Position numbers and translations under genes: made by a program. A stretch of DNA of 6,342 nt. Origin: Actinomycetes bacterium. GTDB taxonomy: Bacteria; Actinomycetota; Acidimicrobiia; Acidimicrobiales; Palsa-688. Below the pieces are notes generated by a model, which saw only the letters and a list, made by a program, of their open reading frames with translations, had not been told where the DNA came from and made no database searches. Every line of letters begins with the position of its first letter. The first letter of the stretch is position 1. Below are positions 1-6,071 of the stretch, piece after piece. Location of the stretch: the NCBI GenBank assembly GCA_021796905.1, contig JAKABK010000121.1, positions 1-6,342 of the forward strand, given 5' to 3'.

Positions 1-54
1 GTCCGGAGCCCCGACGGTCACGATTCGAGGTCGGATGGTCCTGACCTGCTCACT

Positions 55-68
55 CTAACAGCTGTTAG
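55..68. promoter_or_regulatory. 14-bp perfect palindrome, candidate repressor operator
   Basis: The bases ctaacagctgttag form a perfect palindrome and an AT-richer island in otherwise very GC-rich DNA. A second inverted repeat, cagct-gtt-agctg (59-71), overlaps it. Symmetric CTAACA/TGTTAG-type sites are the usual form of operators for TetR-family and similar dimeric repressors in Actinomycetota; assigning a regulator here is inference. The site lies 187 bp upstream of the probable kinase start and could also serve a divergent gene left of the window. A ctgacc at 41-46 resembles a -35 box, but no convincing -10 box follows at the right distance. Confidence 0.4.
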
Positions 69-100
69 CTGCAGGGCGCGACGATCGTGCGTTCACTCCC

Positions 101-190
101 CTTGCCCGACCTGCCCGACCTGCCCGACCTGCCCGACCCGCCCGGGCAGCCCGACCCGCCCGGGCAGCCCGACCCGCCCGACCCGCCCGA
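101..190. repeat. Ten tandem 9-bp units (consensus cctgcccga / cccgcccga)
   Basis: Ten head-to-tail 9-bp units fill this stretch without interruption. Units 1-4 (101-136) read cttgcccga then three times cctgcccga. Units 5-8 alternate cccgcccgg and gcagcccga. Units 9-10 are cccgcccga. The alternating pairs create gcccgggc palindromes at 140-147 and 158-165. The period is three codons, so reading frames stay open through the array; in the kinase frame it would read as Cys/Arg-Pro-Thr triplets. No start codon in that frame precedes 193, so I treat the array as untranslated leader. Slippage during replication would make the copy number variable. Confidence 0.9.
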
Positions 191-210
191 CATTGCCCGG
201 GCAGGTCGGG
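123..210. repeat. Inverted repeat able to fold the kinase leader into a hairpin
   Basis: cccgacctgcccg at 123-135 is perfectly complementary to cgggcaggtcggg at 198-210, giving a 13-bp stem around a 62-nt GC-rich loop. The same left arm recurs at 105-117 and 114-126 because it is part of the 9-bp array, so the right arm could pair in three registers. The 3' arm also contains the palindrome tgcccgggca (194-203). In RNA this would place a stable structure about 45-50 nt before the probable kinase start. A role in transcription or translation is inference. Confidence 0.6.
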
Positions 211-255
211 AGAGGTCGCCTGTCGTCCCGATCCGATGGGGGGCCGGTAGGGTCG

Positions 256-1824
256 GTGACCGTGGCCTACGAGGTGCTCGGTCTCCTCGGCCGGGGCGGG
301 AACGCCGTGGTGGAGCTCGCGCTCGACGGTGACGGGCGCCGGGTGGCGATCAAGAGGCTCGACCTCACCGGCTCCGCCCGCCAGATCGACCAGGCCCGCC
401 GGCGGCTGCGCAGGGAAGCGGAGATCCTCCGGTCCCTCGACCACCCCGGGATCGTCCCGGTCATCGACGTGGTCGACGACGCGAGCGGGACCGTCCTCGT
501 CCTGCCGGCCCTGGCGGAGAACCTCGAGGACCGGGTCGCCAGGCTCGGCCTGCTACCCGCTGACGAGCTCGCCCGGATCGGCCGGCGCCTGCTCGACGCA
601 CTGGCTGCCGCCCACCGCTGCGGTGTGGTCCACCGGGACGTCAAGCCGGCCAACGTCCTGTTCGACGCGGCGGGCGCCCCGGCGCTGGCCGACTTCGGCG
701 TCGCCACCACCTCGCAGGTGACCGCCGGGTTGACAGAGACCGGGGCGGTGGTCGGCACGCCGACCTGGATCCCCCCCGAGCAGGCACGGGGTGAGCCGGC
801 GGGCCCGGCCGGTGACGTCTTCGGGCTCGCCGCCACCCTGGTGTGGGCCGGCACCGGCCAGACCCCCTACGAACCGGGCCCGTCGCCGTCGGTCCTGGTG
901 GCTGCGGCAGCCGGTCGGGTCCGCCCGCTCCCACACACCCTGCCGGACCTGCTGCGCTCCACCCTCGCTTGGATGCTCGAGGCCGAGCCGGCCCTCCGTC
1001 CGAGCGCGGCCCGGGTCCTCGGAGGTTTCGGCGGTACCGCAGTCGGCCCGCCGCCCGAGCCCACCGGGGTCGCTGCGCCTCCCTGCACCCCCGCCCCTCC
1101 CGGTCCCCCGGGCCGCGTAGGCCGTGTCGACAGCAACGGTCTGTCGGCCGGTCCCGCCCCGACCGCTCCTCCGACTGCCCCAACCCGCCGCGGACGCCGG
1201 ATCGCGGCCGCCTGCACTGCGGTGCTGGGCTCGGCGGCGCTCTTGGGCGGAGCCGCCTTCCTGGTGGGCTCCGGACGGTCCTTGCTCGCCGGCCGCTCCT
1301 CGCCGCACGCCTCCGGGGCGGTGCCGTTGGCTGCGTGCGTGCCCGAGCCCTACCTGCCGTGCGGGTCGAAGGTGCCCGCGCCACACACCAACGGTTGGAC
1401 GTGCGACCCGGGCTGGTACAACCTCGACGGCCGGGAAGCCGACGGATGCGAGGCCCACGACGACTTCGTGCCGGGCACGGTGCTCGAGACCGCGGTAGCG
1501 GTCCACGCCAACCTGGTGCCGCTGTCGAGGACCGACACCTTCCCGACCACGGTCCGGGGTTCGGCATGGGACCTCTGCTGGGGTGCGCTTCGGGTCACCC
1601 TCACCGCCCCGGCCCAGACCGCTGAAGCCGTCGCCGTCCACCACGGCACCGCCGTGGTGGCCCGCGCGGTCAGTGTCGACGGGAAGCCGGCCACCGCGAC
1701 CGTGCCGAAACCGTCCTGCTTCGGTGCCGACCGGGAGCACCTGCTGGTGGAGGTAACAGTGGTCGCCGCGAGCGGCGACTCGAGCGCCCGGAACTTCACG
1801 CTCACCCGCAACGCCGGCTGGTGA
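256..1824 (+). CDS. Transmembrane serine/threonine protein kinase with cysteine-containing ectodomain
   Basis: A Hanks-type kinase of 522 residues, predicted to phosphorylate Ser/Thr of cytoplasmic proteins using ATP in response to an extracellular cue. Residue numbers count from GTG 256. Visible motifs are the glycine loop GRGGNAVV (12-19; the third glycine is Ala), VAIK Lys33, helix-C Glu54, HRDVKPAN (126-133), DFG Asp146, an activation loop with T160-E-T162 placed like the PknB phosphothreonines, PPEQ (173-176) and GDVF Asp187. A Pro/Ala-rich linker (about 259-314) leads to one membrane helix (about 316-337). The remaining 185 residues are extracellular, have six cysteines (361, 369, 383, 398, 441, 488) and a beta-rich look, and carry no PASTA repeat. 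I prefer GTG 256 or GTG 262, which follow aggg at 249-252. A TTG at 193 would add 21 residues but lies in the repeat/hairpin. The family call is firm; ligand and substrates are unknown. Confidence 0.93.
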   Translation: MTVAYEVLGLLGRGGNAVVELALDGDGRRVAIKRLDLTGSARQIDQARRRLRREAEILRSLDHPGIVPVIDVVDDASGTVLVLPALAENLEDRVARLGLLPADELARIGRRLLDALAAAHRCGVVHRDVKPANVLFDAAGAPALADFGVATTSQVTAGLTETGAVVGTPTWIPPEQARGEPAGPAGDVFGLAATLVWAGTGQTPYEPGPSPSVLVAAAAGRVRPLPHTLPDLLRSTLAWMLEAEPALRPSAARVLGGFGGTAVGPPPEPTGVAAPPCTPAPPGPPGRVGRVDSNGLSAGPAPTAPPTAPTRRGRRIAAACTAVLGSAALLGGAAFLVGSGRSLLAGRSSPHASGAVPLAACVPEPYLPCGSKVPAPHTNGWTCDPGWYNLDGREADGCEAHDDFVPGTVLETAVAVHANLVPLSRTDTFPTTVRGSAWDLCWGALRVTLTAPAQTAEAVAVHHGTAVVARAVSVDGKPATATVPKPSCFGADREHLLVEVTVVAASGDSSARNFTLTRNAGW

Positions 1825-1862
1825 GACCGTAGAGGGAGGCAGGGGCTCGCACGGAGCGGGCA

Positions 1863-1914
1863 CCCCGACACCGGGGGGCTGTGGGATCATCGCTGCCGCC
1901 CCGAGACCCGGGGC
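1863..1914 (+). other. Two short GC hairpins between kinase and racemase
   Basis: Two perfect inverted repeats lie in the 109-bp gap: ccccg-acac-cgggg (1863-1876, 5-bp stem) and gccccg-agacc-cggggc (1898-1914, 6-bp stem). Neither is followed by a T tract, so they are not classical intrinsic terminators. They might slow polymerase, terminate weakly after the kinase gene, or occur by chance at this GC content. No -10/-35 pair for the racemase is recognisable in the gap. Confidence 0.35.
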
Positions 1915-1917
1915 TCC

Positions 1918-1924
1918 GAGGAGG
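1918..1924 (+). promoter_or_regulatory. Strong ribosome binding site that fixes the racemase start
   Basis: gaggagg ends 9 nt before the GTG at 1934, an optimal Shine-Dalgarno position. The protein from that GTG begins PGPLSGMKVVELAGIGP after the initiator, which matches the expected N-terminus of the family, so the start is well supported. Confidence 0.8.
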
Positions 1925-1933
1925 TCGTCACGG

Positions 1934-3088
1934 GTGCCAGGACCGCTCAGCGGGATGAAAGTCGTCGAGCTGGCCGGTATCGGACCGTGCCCCTTCGCCG
2001 GGATGGTGCTCTCCGACCTCGGTGCCGACGTGGTGCGAGTCGACCGGTGCAGCCAGGTCCAGCCCGACGCGCCGGCACCGGTCACCGACGTGCTCGGCAG
2101 GGGAAAGCGTTCGATAGCGGTGGACCTCAAGACCGACGCTGGCCGGGAGCTGCTCCTTCGCCTGGTCGAGCCGGTCGACGCGCTGATCGAGGGTTTCCGT
2201 CCCGGGGTCACCGAACGCCTCGGTCTCGGCCCCGGGCCCTGCCTCGCGCGTAACCCTCGCCTGGTGTACGGGCGGATGACCGGCTGGGGGCAGGACGGCC
2301 CGCTCGCCGGGGCCGCCGGCCACGACATCGACTACATCGCCCTCTCAGGGACCCTGTCGTTGTTCGGTCGTCGAGGGGAGCGGCCGGTCCCGCCCGCCAA
2401 CCTTGTCGGCGACTTCGGCGGGGGTGGCATGCTGCTCGCCCTCGGGGTGGTGAGCGCCGTGCTCGAGGCCACCCGCTCCGGCCGCGGACAGGTGGTCGAC
2501 GCGGCCATGGTGGACGGGGCCGCTTTGCTCGCCTCGATGATCTGGGGCTTCCGCGGCGCCGGGGCGTGGGGGGAGCGGGGAACCAACCTGCTCGACACCG
2601 GCGCCTGGTACTACGAGGTGTACGAGACCGCCGACGGGAAGTTCGTGGCCATCGGTTCGCTCGAACCGCAGTTCTACGCCGAGATGCTCGCCAGGACCGG
2701 TCTGGCCACCGACACCGACCGTGGGGGGCCGGTGCCCGACCCGGCCGACCGGACCAGCTGGCCGGGCATGAAGGAGCGGATGGCCGCTCTGGTCCGCACC
2801 CGCACCCGCGACGAGTGGTGCCGGCTGCTCGAGGGCACCGACGCCTGCTTCGCCCCGGTGCTCGAGCTCGACGAGGCCCCTTACCATCCTCACAACCTGG
2901 CCCGGGGGACCTTCGTCGAGGTCGCCGGCGTGGTCCAGCCGGCCCCCGCGCCCCGGTTCGGGGGTACCCCGACGCTCCCGCAGCGTCCCCCGGCGAGACC
3001 CGGGGAGCACACCGGTCCCGTGCTCGCCGGGCTCGGGCTCGGGGAGGCGGAGATCGCCGGGCTCCGCTCGGCCGGGGTGGTCGCCTGA
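1934..3088 (+). CDS. mcr: Alpha-methylacyl-CoA racemase (CaiB/BaiF family III CoA-transferase fold)
   Basis: A 384-residue enzyme predicted to interconvert (2R)- and (2S)-2-methylacyl-CoA esters in the cytoplasm, letting methyl-branched acyl-CoAs such as pristanoyl-CoA or sterol side chains enter beta-oxidation. From memory, it follows Mycobacterium tuberculosis MCR nearly end to end: VELAGIGP (11-18), DLGADVVR (28-35), IEGFRPGVTERLGLGP (85-100), MTGWGQ (115-120), PVPPANLVGDFGGG (151-164), GQVVDAAMVDG (185-195) and EPQFYAEML (244-252). The MCR catalytic residues His126, Asp156 and Glu241 correspond here to His130 (AGHDIDY), Asp160 (VGDFGGG) and Glu244 (GSLEPQFY). Family III CoA-transferases instead use an Asp nucleophile, so racemase is favoured over transferase. 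Length is normal for bacterial racemases and the gene is intact. It lies 109 bp after the kinase and 75 bp before the first transporter. The exact substrate cannot be read from sequence. Confidence 0.92.
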   Translation: MPGPLSGMKVVELAGIGPCPFAGMVLSDLGADVVRVDRCSQVQPDAPAPVTDVLGRGKRSIAVDLKTDAGRELLLRLVEPVDALIEGFRPGVTERLGLGPGPCLARNPRLVYGRMTGWGQDGPLAGAAGHDIDYIALSGTLSLFGRRGERPVPPANLVGDFGGGGMLLALGVVSAVLEATRSGRGQVVDAAMVDGAALLASMIWGFRGAGAWGERGTNLLDTGAWYYEVYETADGKFVAIGSLEPQFYAEMLARTGLATDTDRGGPVPDPADRTSWPGMKERMAALVRTRTRDEWCRLLEGTDACFAPVLELDEAPYHPHNLARGTFVEVAGVVQPAPAPRFGGTPTLPQRPPARPGEHTGPVLAGLGLGEAEIAGLRSAGVVA

Positions 3089-3107
3089 GGCGCCACCGCC
3101 GGGGTGG
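3076..3107 (+). other. Competing hairpins around the racemase stop codon
   Basis: ggtgg(3076-3080)-t-cgcc(3082-3085) pairs with ggcg-ccacc (3089-3097), making a 9-bp stem with one bulged T and the TGA stop codon (3086-3088) as its loop. The same ccacc (3093-3097) can pair instead with ggtgg at 3103-3107. The two partners lie in a 12-nt direct repeat, gccggggtggtc, at 3071-3082 and 3098-3109, so the folds are mutually exclusive. There is no T tract. Possible roles are weak termination, mRNA 3'-end protection or ribosome-dependent switching; all are inference. Confidence 0.45.
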
Positions 3108-3137
3108 TCTCCCGAGCTGGCTCCGGCGCGTCGACGT

Positions 3138-3163
3138 AGGAGGTGACCTGCGAAGATCGCAGG
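3138..3163 (+). promoter_or_regulatory. Extended Shine-Dalgarno followed by a stem-loop before the transporter ATG
   Basis: aggaggtga (3138-3146) is a 9-nt perfect match to the usual 16S rRNA 3' end, far longer than a typical site. The next bases form a perfect hairpin, cctgcga-aga-tcgcagg (3147-3163, 7-bp stem, 3-nt loop), and ATG starts at 3164. The linear gap from the core aggagg to ATG is 20 nt, too long, but folding the hairpin would leave about 3 nt plus the stem base. Phage T4 genes 25 and 38 are known cases where a hairpin shortens this distance. Use of the same device here is inference. Confidence 0.5.
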
Positions 3164-4543
3164 ATGCGTCTCGCCCGGTCCCGTCGCGGTGGCGGACCGG
3201 GAGGAGGGGCGGTCCGGTCGTTGCTGTCGCTGTACGCGGTGGCGGCGCTGTTCCGCTCCGCGCAGAACGTCGCCCAGACCAGCCTCGCCCCGATCGGCGA
3301 GGGAGACCTGCACCTGCGGGCGGCGGCGATCGGGGGAGTGATCGCCCTCGGGGGGGTTGCCGGGGTGGGCTCCACCGTCGTGCTCGGCCGGTTGGCGGTC
3401 GAGACCACGGTCAGACGGTGGATGGCGGTCGGCCTGGCCCTCTCGGCCAGCTCGTACCTGGTCCTCGCGCTCGCCCGCTCACCCTGGCTCCTCGTCGCAG
3501 CCGCCTTACTGCTAGGCGCCGGCGGTGGGCTCATCATGCCGAGCCTGAGCACCCTGGTCGGCCGGAACCCCGCCGCGAGCGCCCCACGACGTCTCGCTGG
3601 CATGACCGTGGCCCTCTCGGCGAGCCTGACCGCAGGCCCCGTGGTCGACTCGGCGCTGATCGGAGCCACCTCCGGTTCGCTGCGCTCGGCGGTCGCTCTC
3701 TTCGCCGTCCTCCCGGTCGCCGGCATCGTGCTGGTGGCGGCCGGCGGTAGGCGCCCGGCTCGGCCCACCGCCTCTGCGTCCCCTGCCGCCGGTACCGGGG
3801 CGACGAGCAGCGCGCCGGGACCGTCGGAGGGCCCCGCTGGCGCCGACCCGGTGCCGAGGCCGCCGCTCCCGGCGGCGCCCACCCCGCCCACCCCGGCAGC
3901 GCCAGACCCGGGGACAGCAGTAGGACGTCCCGGCCTGGCCACCTCCCCCTGGAGGCGTCCCGGATGGCGCCTGGCGACCGCCGGCCAGTTGCTCTACCAG
4001 GTGCCGTTCATGGCGGTGATCAGCTTCGGGGTGGTCGCCGCCGGTCACCTCTACGGGCTGGCGCCGGCGGTGGCCCAGCTCGGGATCAGCGCGTTCTTCG
4101 CGGTATCGCTCTCGGTCCGAGTGGTCCTGTCCGCCGGGTGGTTCACCGTCCGGCGCCCCAAGCGGGCGTTGCTGCTCGTCGCGGCCCTCAGCATCCTCGG
4201 GGTGGCGCTGCTCGGCCTCGGGCGCTCGGAGGCGACCCTCTTCGTGGGCCTCGGACTGCTCGGCCTGCCCCACGGACTCGTCTACCCGGTGGCCCTGGCG
4301 CTGATCGCCGAGGAGACCCCCCCGGAGCGCCTGGCCCACGCGAACGCCGTCTTCTCGGCCTGGACAGCAGCGGCGACCGTCGTGCTCCCCCTCCTGCTCG
4401 GCGGGCTCGCCGCTCTCGGCGGCTTCCGGACCATGTTCCTCGCCCTGCTCGTCCCCGTCGTCGGGCTCGGGGCGCTGGTCGCCTACTGGCCGCCGCCGCG
4501 GCCGATCACCCCCCTGGGATCGGCTGGTCCTTTGATAGGCTAA
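3164..4543 (+). CDS. Major facilitator superfamily (MFS) transporter, first of pair
   Basis: An inner-membrane transporter of 459 residues with about twelve hydrophobic helices in two six-helix halves. The first half spans about residues 18-193 and the second about 270-443, numbered from ATG 3164. The central cytoplasmic loop (about 194-268) is unusually long and rich in Pro, Ala and Gly, with several basic residues at both ends. MFS-like features include the small-residue-rich helix 4 (LLLGAGGGLIMPSLSTLVG, about 115-133) and the helix 10 segment GLPHGLVYPVALALIAEE with PPERLAHANAVFSAW after it. The usual motif A (GxxxDxxGRR) between helices 2 and 3 is not recognisable. Substrate and direction are unknown; efflux of a small molecule is the commonest role of such proteins. 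GTG 3143 is in frame 7 codons earlier but is part of the Shine-Dalgarno itself, so I prefer ATG 3164. The gene ends 31 bp before the second transporter, suggesting co-transcription. Confidence 0.88.
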   Translation: MRLARSRRGGGPGGGAVRSLLSLYAVAALFRSAQNVAQTSLAPIGEGDLHLRAAAIGGVIALGGVAGVGSTVVLGRLAVETTVRRWMAVGLALSASSYLVLALARSPWLLVAAALLLGAGGGLIMPSLSTLVGRNPAASAPRRLAGMTVALSASLTAGPVVDSALIGATSGSLRSAVALFAVLPVAGIVLVAAGGRRPARPTASASPAAGTGATSSAPGPSEGPAGADPVPRPPLPAAPTPPTPAAPDPGTAVGRPGLATSPWRRPGWRLATAGQLLYQVPFMAVISFGVVAAGHLYGLAPAVAQLGISAFFAVSLSVRVVLSAGWFTVRRPKRALLLVAALSILGVALLGLGRSEATLFVGLGLLGLPHGLVYPVALALIAEETPPERLAHANAVFSAWTAAATVVLPLLLGGLAALGGFRTMFLALLVPVVGLGALVAYWPPPRPITPLGSAGPLIG

Positions 4544-4559
4544 AGACTTGGCCAGCCCC

Positions 4560-4566
4560 GAGGAGA
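4560..4566 (+). promoter_or_regulatory. Ribosome binding site that decides the second transporter's start
   Basis: gaggaga is placed with its aggag core (4561-4565) 9 nt before GTG 4575. The longest reading of the frame starts at TTG 4548, which has no good Shine-Dalgarno and would place this site inside the coding region. GTG 4575 is therefore preferred, shortening the protein by nine residues. Confidence 0.6.
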
Positions 4567-4574
4567 GCTCTGCG

Positions 4575-5960
4575 GTGCCGGCGGTGGAGCGCGGTTCCGG
4601 CGGGGCGGTCACCGGCGCTGCTGCCGGCAGCCGGGAACAACCCGCTCCCCTCCCGCCGGGCGGGTGGCTGCATCGGGCGGCCTTTCCCTCCTGGGGGGGG
4701 CGGAACTTCGACGTGGTCGTGATCGCCCGGATCGCGATGAGCGTCGGGCGGTCCCTCGCCGGGGTGGTCACCCCCATCTACCTCGCGTTGGAAGGCTTCA
4801 ACGCCTTCGAGCTGTCCGAGTACGTCCTGGTGGTCGCCCTGTGCGCCGCCGGGTTGTCGGCGGTCGTCGGGCTGTGGTCCGACCAGGTCGGGCGCCGACC
4901 GTTCCTCGTCGGGATGCCGCTGCTCACCGCGCTCGCCGGGGGGATCTTCGCGTTCAGCGGCTCGGTGCCCCTGCTGTTCGTCTTCGGGGCGCTCGGCAGT
5001 TTCGGCCGGGGCGCCGGCGCCGGAGCCGGGGCGATCGGTCCCTACCAGCCGGCCGAGTCGGCGTTCGTGACCGACCTGGTCGACGCCCGGTTCCGCAACA
5101 CCGCCTTCGGGCGTCTGGCGTCGGCGTCGGCTGCCGGTTCGACCCTCGGCGGACTGCTCGCGCTGCTCGTCTCGTCCTCCGCCCACCTGCACGGAGCGGC
5201 CGCCACCGCTGCGTTCCGCCCGGCGTTCCTCGCCATCGCCGTCGTCTCCGTGGTCGCCGGCCTCGCAGCTGTCTGGCTGGTCGAGCCGAACCCGTCCCGC
5301 TCACCGCAACACCGCGGCCCAGACCGGGCCGGGTCCCGCCGGTCGAAGGGGGACCGGCGCTGGAAGCTCCCGCAGCGATCCCGCTGGCTGCTCTACCGGC
5401 TGTGGGCCACCAACACGGTCAACGGGCTCGCGATCGGGATGTTCGGCCCGTTCGTCACCTACTGGTTCTTCCGGCGCTACGGGGCCTCGGCCGCCGAGGT
5501 AGGGGTCCTGTTCGCGGTGATCAACGTGGTCTCGATGGTCTCGACACTGTCCGCCGCCGGCCTCGCCCGGCGCTGGGGACTGGTGCGCACCACCTCGCTG
5601 GTGCGCAGCGCGCAGGCGTTGCTCTTGGTCCCGATGGTCCTGTCACCGACGTTCGCGGTGGCCGGAGCCGTCTACCTCGTGCGGATGGTCGTCCAACGCA
5701 TCGGCATGCCGCTGCGCCAGTCCTACACCATCGGCCTCGCCGACCCGGGGGAGAGGGCGTCGGTCGCCGCCCTCTCCAACCTACCGAGCCAGCTGGCCAT
5801 GGCCGGGAGCCCGCTGCTCACCGGGTACCTCTTCGACGAGGTCAGCCTGTCGTTGCCGTTCGAGATCGCCGCTGCCCTCCAGTTCGTCAACGCCGCCAGC
5901 TTCTGGGCGCTGTTCCGCAAGCACCCCCCCGAGGAGGAGCGCCACGCCACTGCCAGCTGA
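4575..5960 (+). CDS. Major facilitator superfamily (MFS) transporter, second of pair
   Basis: An inner-membrane transporter of 461 residues from GTG 4575 (470 from TTG 4548). A polar, Pro/Gly-rich N-terminal tail of about 40 residues precedes the first helix. Motif A is present as GLWSDQVGRRPFL (about 99-111) between helices 2 and 3, with Asp102 and the Gly-Arg-Arg intact, and a degenerate copy, GLARRWGLVRT (about 329-339), occupies the matching place in the second half. Helix 4-5 carries a glycine-rich run (GRGAGAGAGAIGPYQPAES). A basic cytoplasmic loop (about 241-270) separates the halves, giving the normal twelve-helix layout. It is not a close copy of the upstream transporter, which lacks motif A and has a longer central loop, so this is a pair of distinct MFS proteins rather than a recent duplication. 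Substrate unknown. A run of eight Gs (4693-4700) lies early in the gene. Coding-like sequence continues in frame after the TGA. Confidence 0.9.
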   Translation: MPAVERGSGGAVTGAAAGSREQPAPLPPGGWLHRAAFPSWGGRNFDVVVIARIAMSVGRSLAGVVTPIYLALEGFNAFELSEYVLVVALCAAGLSAVVGLWSDQVGRRPFLVGMPLLTALAGGIFAFSGSVPLLFVFGALGSFGRGAGAGAGAIGPYQPAESAFVTDLVDARFRNTAFGRLASASAAGSTLGGLLALLVSSSAHLHGAAATAAFRPAFLAIAVVSVVAGLAAVWLVEPNPSRSPQHRGPDRAGSRRSKGDRRWKLPQRSRWLLYRLWATNTVNGLAIGMFGPFVTYWFFRRYGASAAEVGVLFAVINVVSMVSTLSAAGLARRWGLVRTTSLVRSAQALLLVPMVLSPTFAVAGAVYLVRMVVQRIGMPLRQSYTIGLADPGERASVAALSNLPSQLAMAGSPLLTGYLFDEVSLSLPFEIAAALQFVNAASFWALFRKHPPEEERHATAS

Positions 5961-5966
5961 GGACAG

Positions 5967-6071
5967 GTGACCCGGACGCCCGGGCGCCCGGACGATCGGA
6001 CGATCGGCGGGAGCGCACTGTTCTCCGACGCGCTCCCGGCGGGGCTGTTGCTGGAGAAACTCGAGACGTGA
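5967..6071 (+). CDS. Uncertain 34-codon ORF in frame with, and just after, the second transporter
   Basis: From GTG 5967 the frame encodes 34 residues ending SDALPAGLLLEKLET. It is the transporter's own frame, continuing after its TGA. By hand count, G/C at codon positions 1, 2 and 3 is about 71, 56 and 91 percent, the pattern expected of coding DNA in such genomes, though over very few codons. Its only Shine-Dalgarno-like sequence (gagga, 5959-5963) is just 3 nt from the GTG, which is too close. It ends in a GTGA overlap with the next short ORF. It could be a small protein, a readthrough extension, a gene remnant or chance. No family recognised. Confidence 0.2.
   Translation: MTRTPGRPDDRTIGGSALFSDALPAGLLLEKLET
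5980..6005. repeat. 12-bp palindrome and adjacent 8-bp tandem duplication
   Basis: ccgggcgcccgg (5980-5991) is a perfect palindrome overlapping another, cgcccgggcg (5977-5986). It is followed by two tandem copies of ggacgatc (5990-5997, 5998-6005). They sit between the transporter stop and the larger hairpin. No function is evident. Confidence 0.6.
6008..6038 (+). terminator. Hairpin after the transporter pair, possible terminator
   Basis: cgggagcgc (6008-6016) and gcgctcccg (6030-6038) form a perfect 9-bp stem with a 13-nt loop, 47 nt after the second transporter's stop. This is the strongest isolated stem near the end of the gene series and fits an operon terminator. No T tract follows, so it is not a textbook intrinsic terminator; T-poor hairpins are often proposed as terminators in high-GC Actinomycetota. 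It also lies inside the doubtful 34-codon ORF. Confidence 0.4.

Noticed and set aside
1..58. C-terminal end of an upstream + strand gene stopping at the taa at 56-58
   Set aside because: Only 18 codons are visible, third-position GC is unconvincing, and the stop lies inside the palindrome. It cannot be supported from this window.
730..735. ttgaca, a perfect -35 hexamer, inside the kinase gene
   Set aside because: It lies within the conserved activation-loop coding region and has no -10-like sequence at the right distance.
553..2328. Long open frame on the - strand (591 codons) across kinase and racemase
   Set aside because: It runs antisense to two genes with clear catalytic motifs, shows no recognisable domain, and is a usual by-product of high third-position GC.
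4531..4551. AT-richer stretch tttgataggctaaagacttgg as an internal promoter for the second transporter
   Set aside because: ttgata resembles a -35 box but has no -10 box at 16-19 nt, and taggct as a -10 box has no -35 partner upstream. It codes for the end of the first transporter and the gap.
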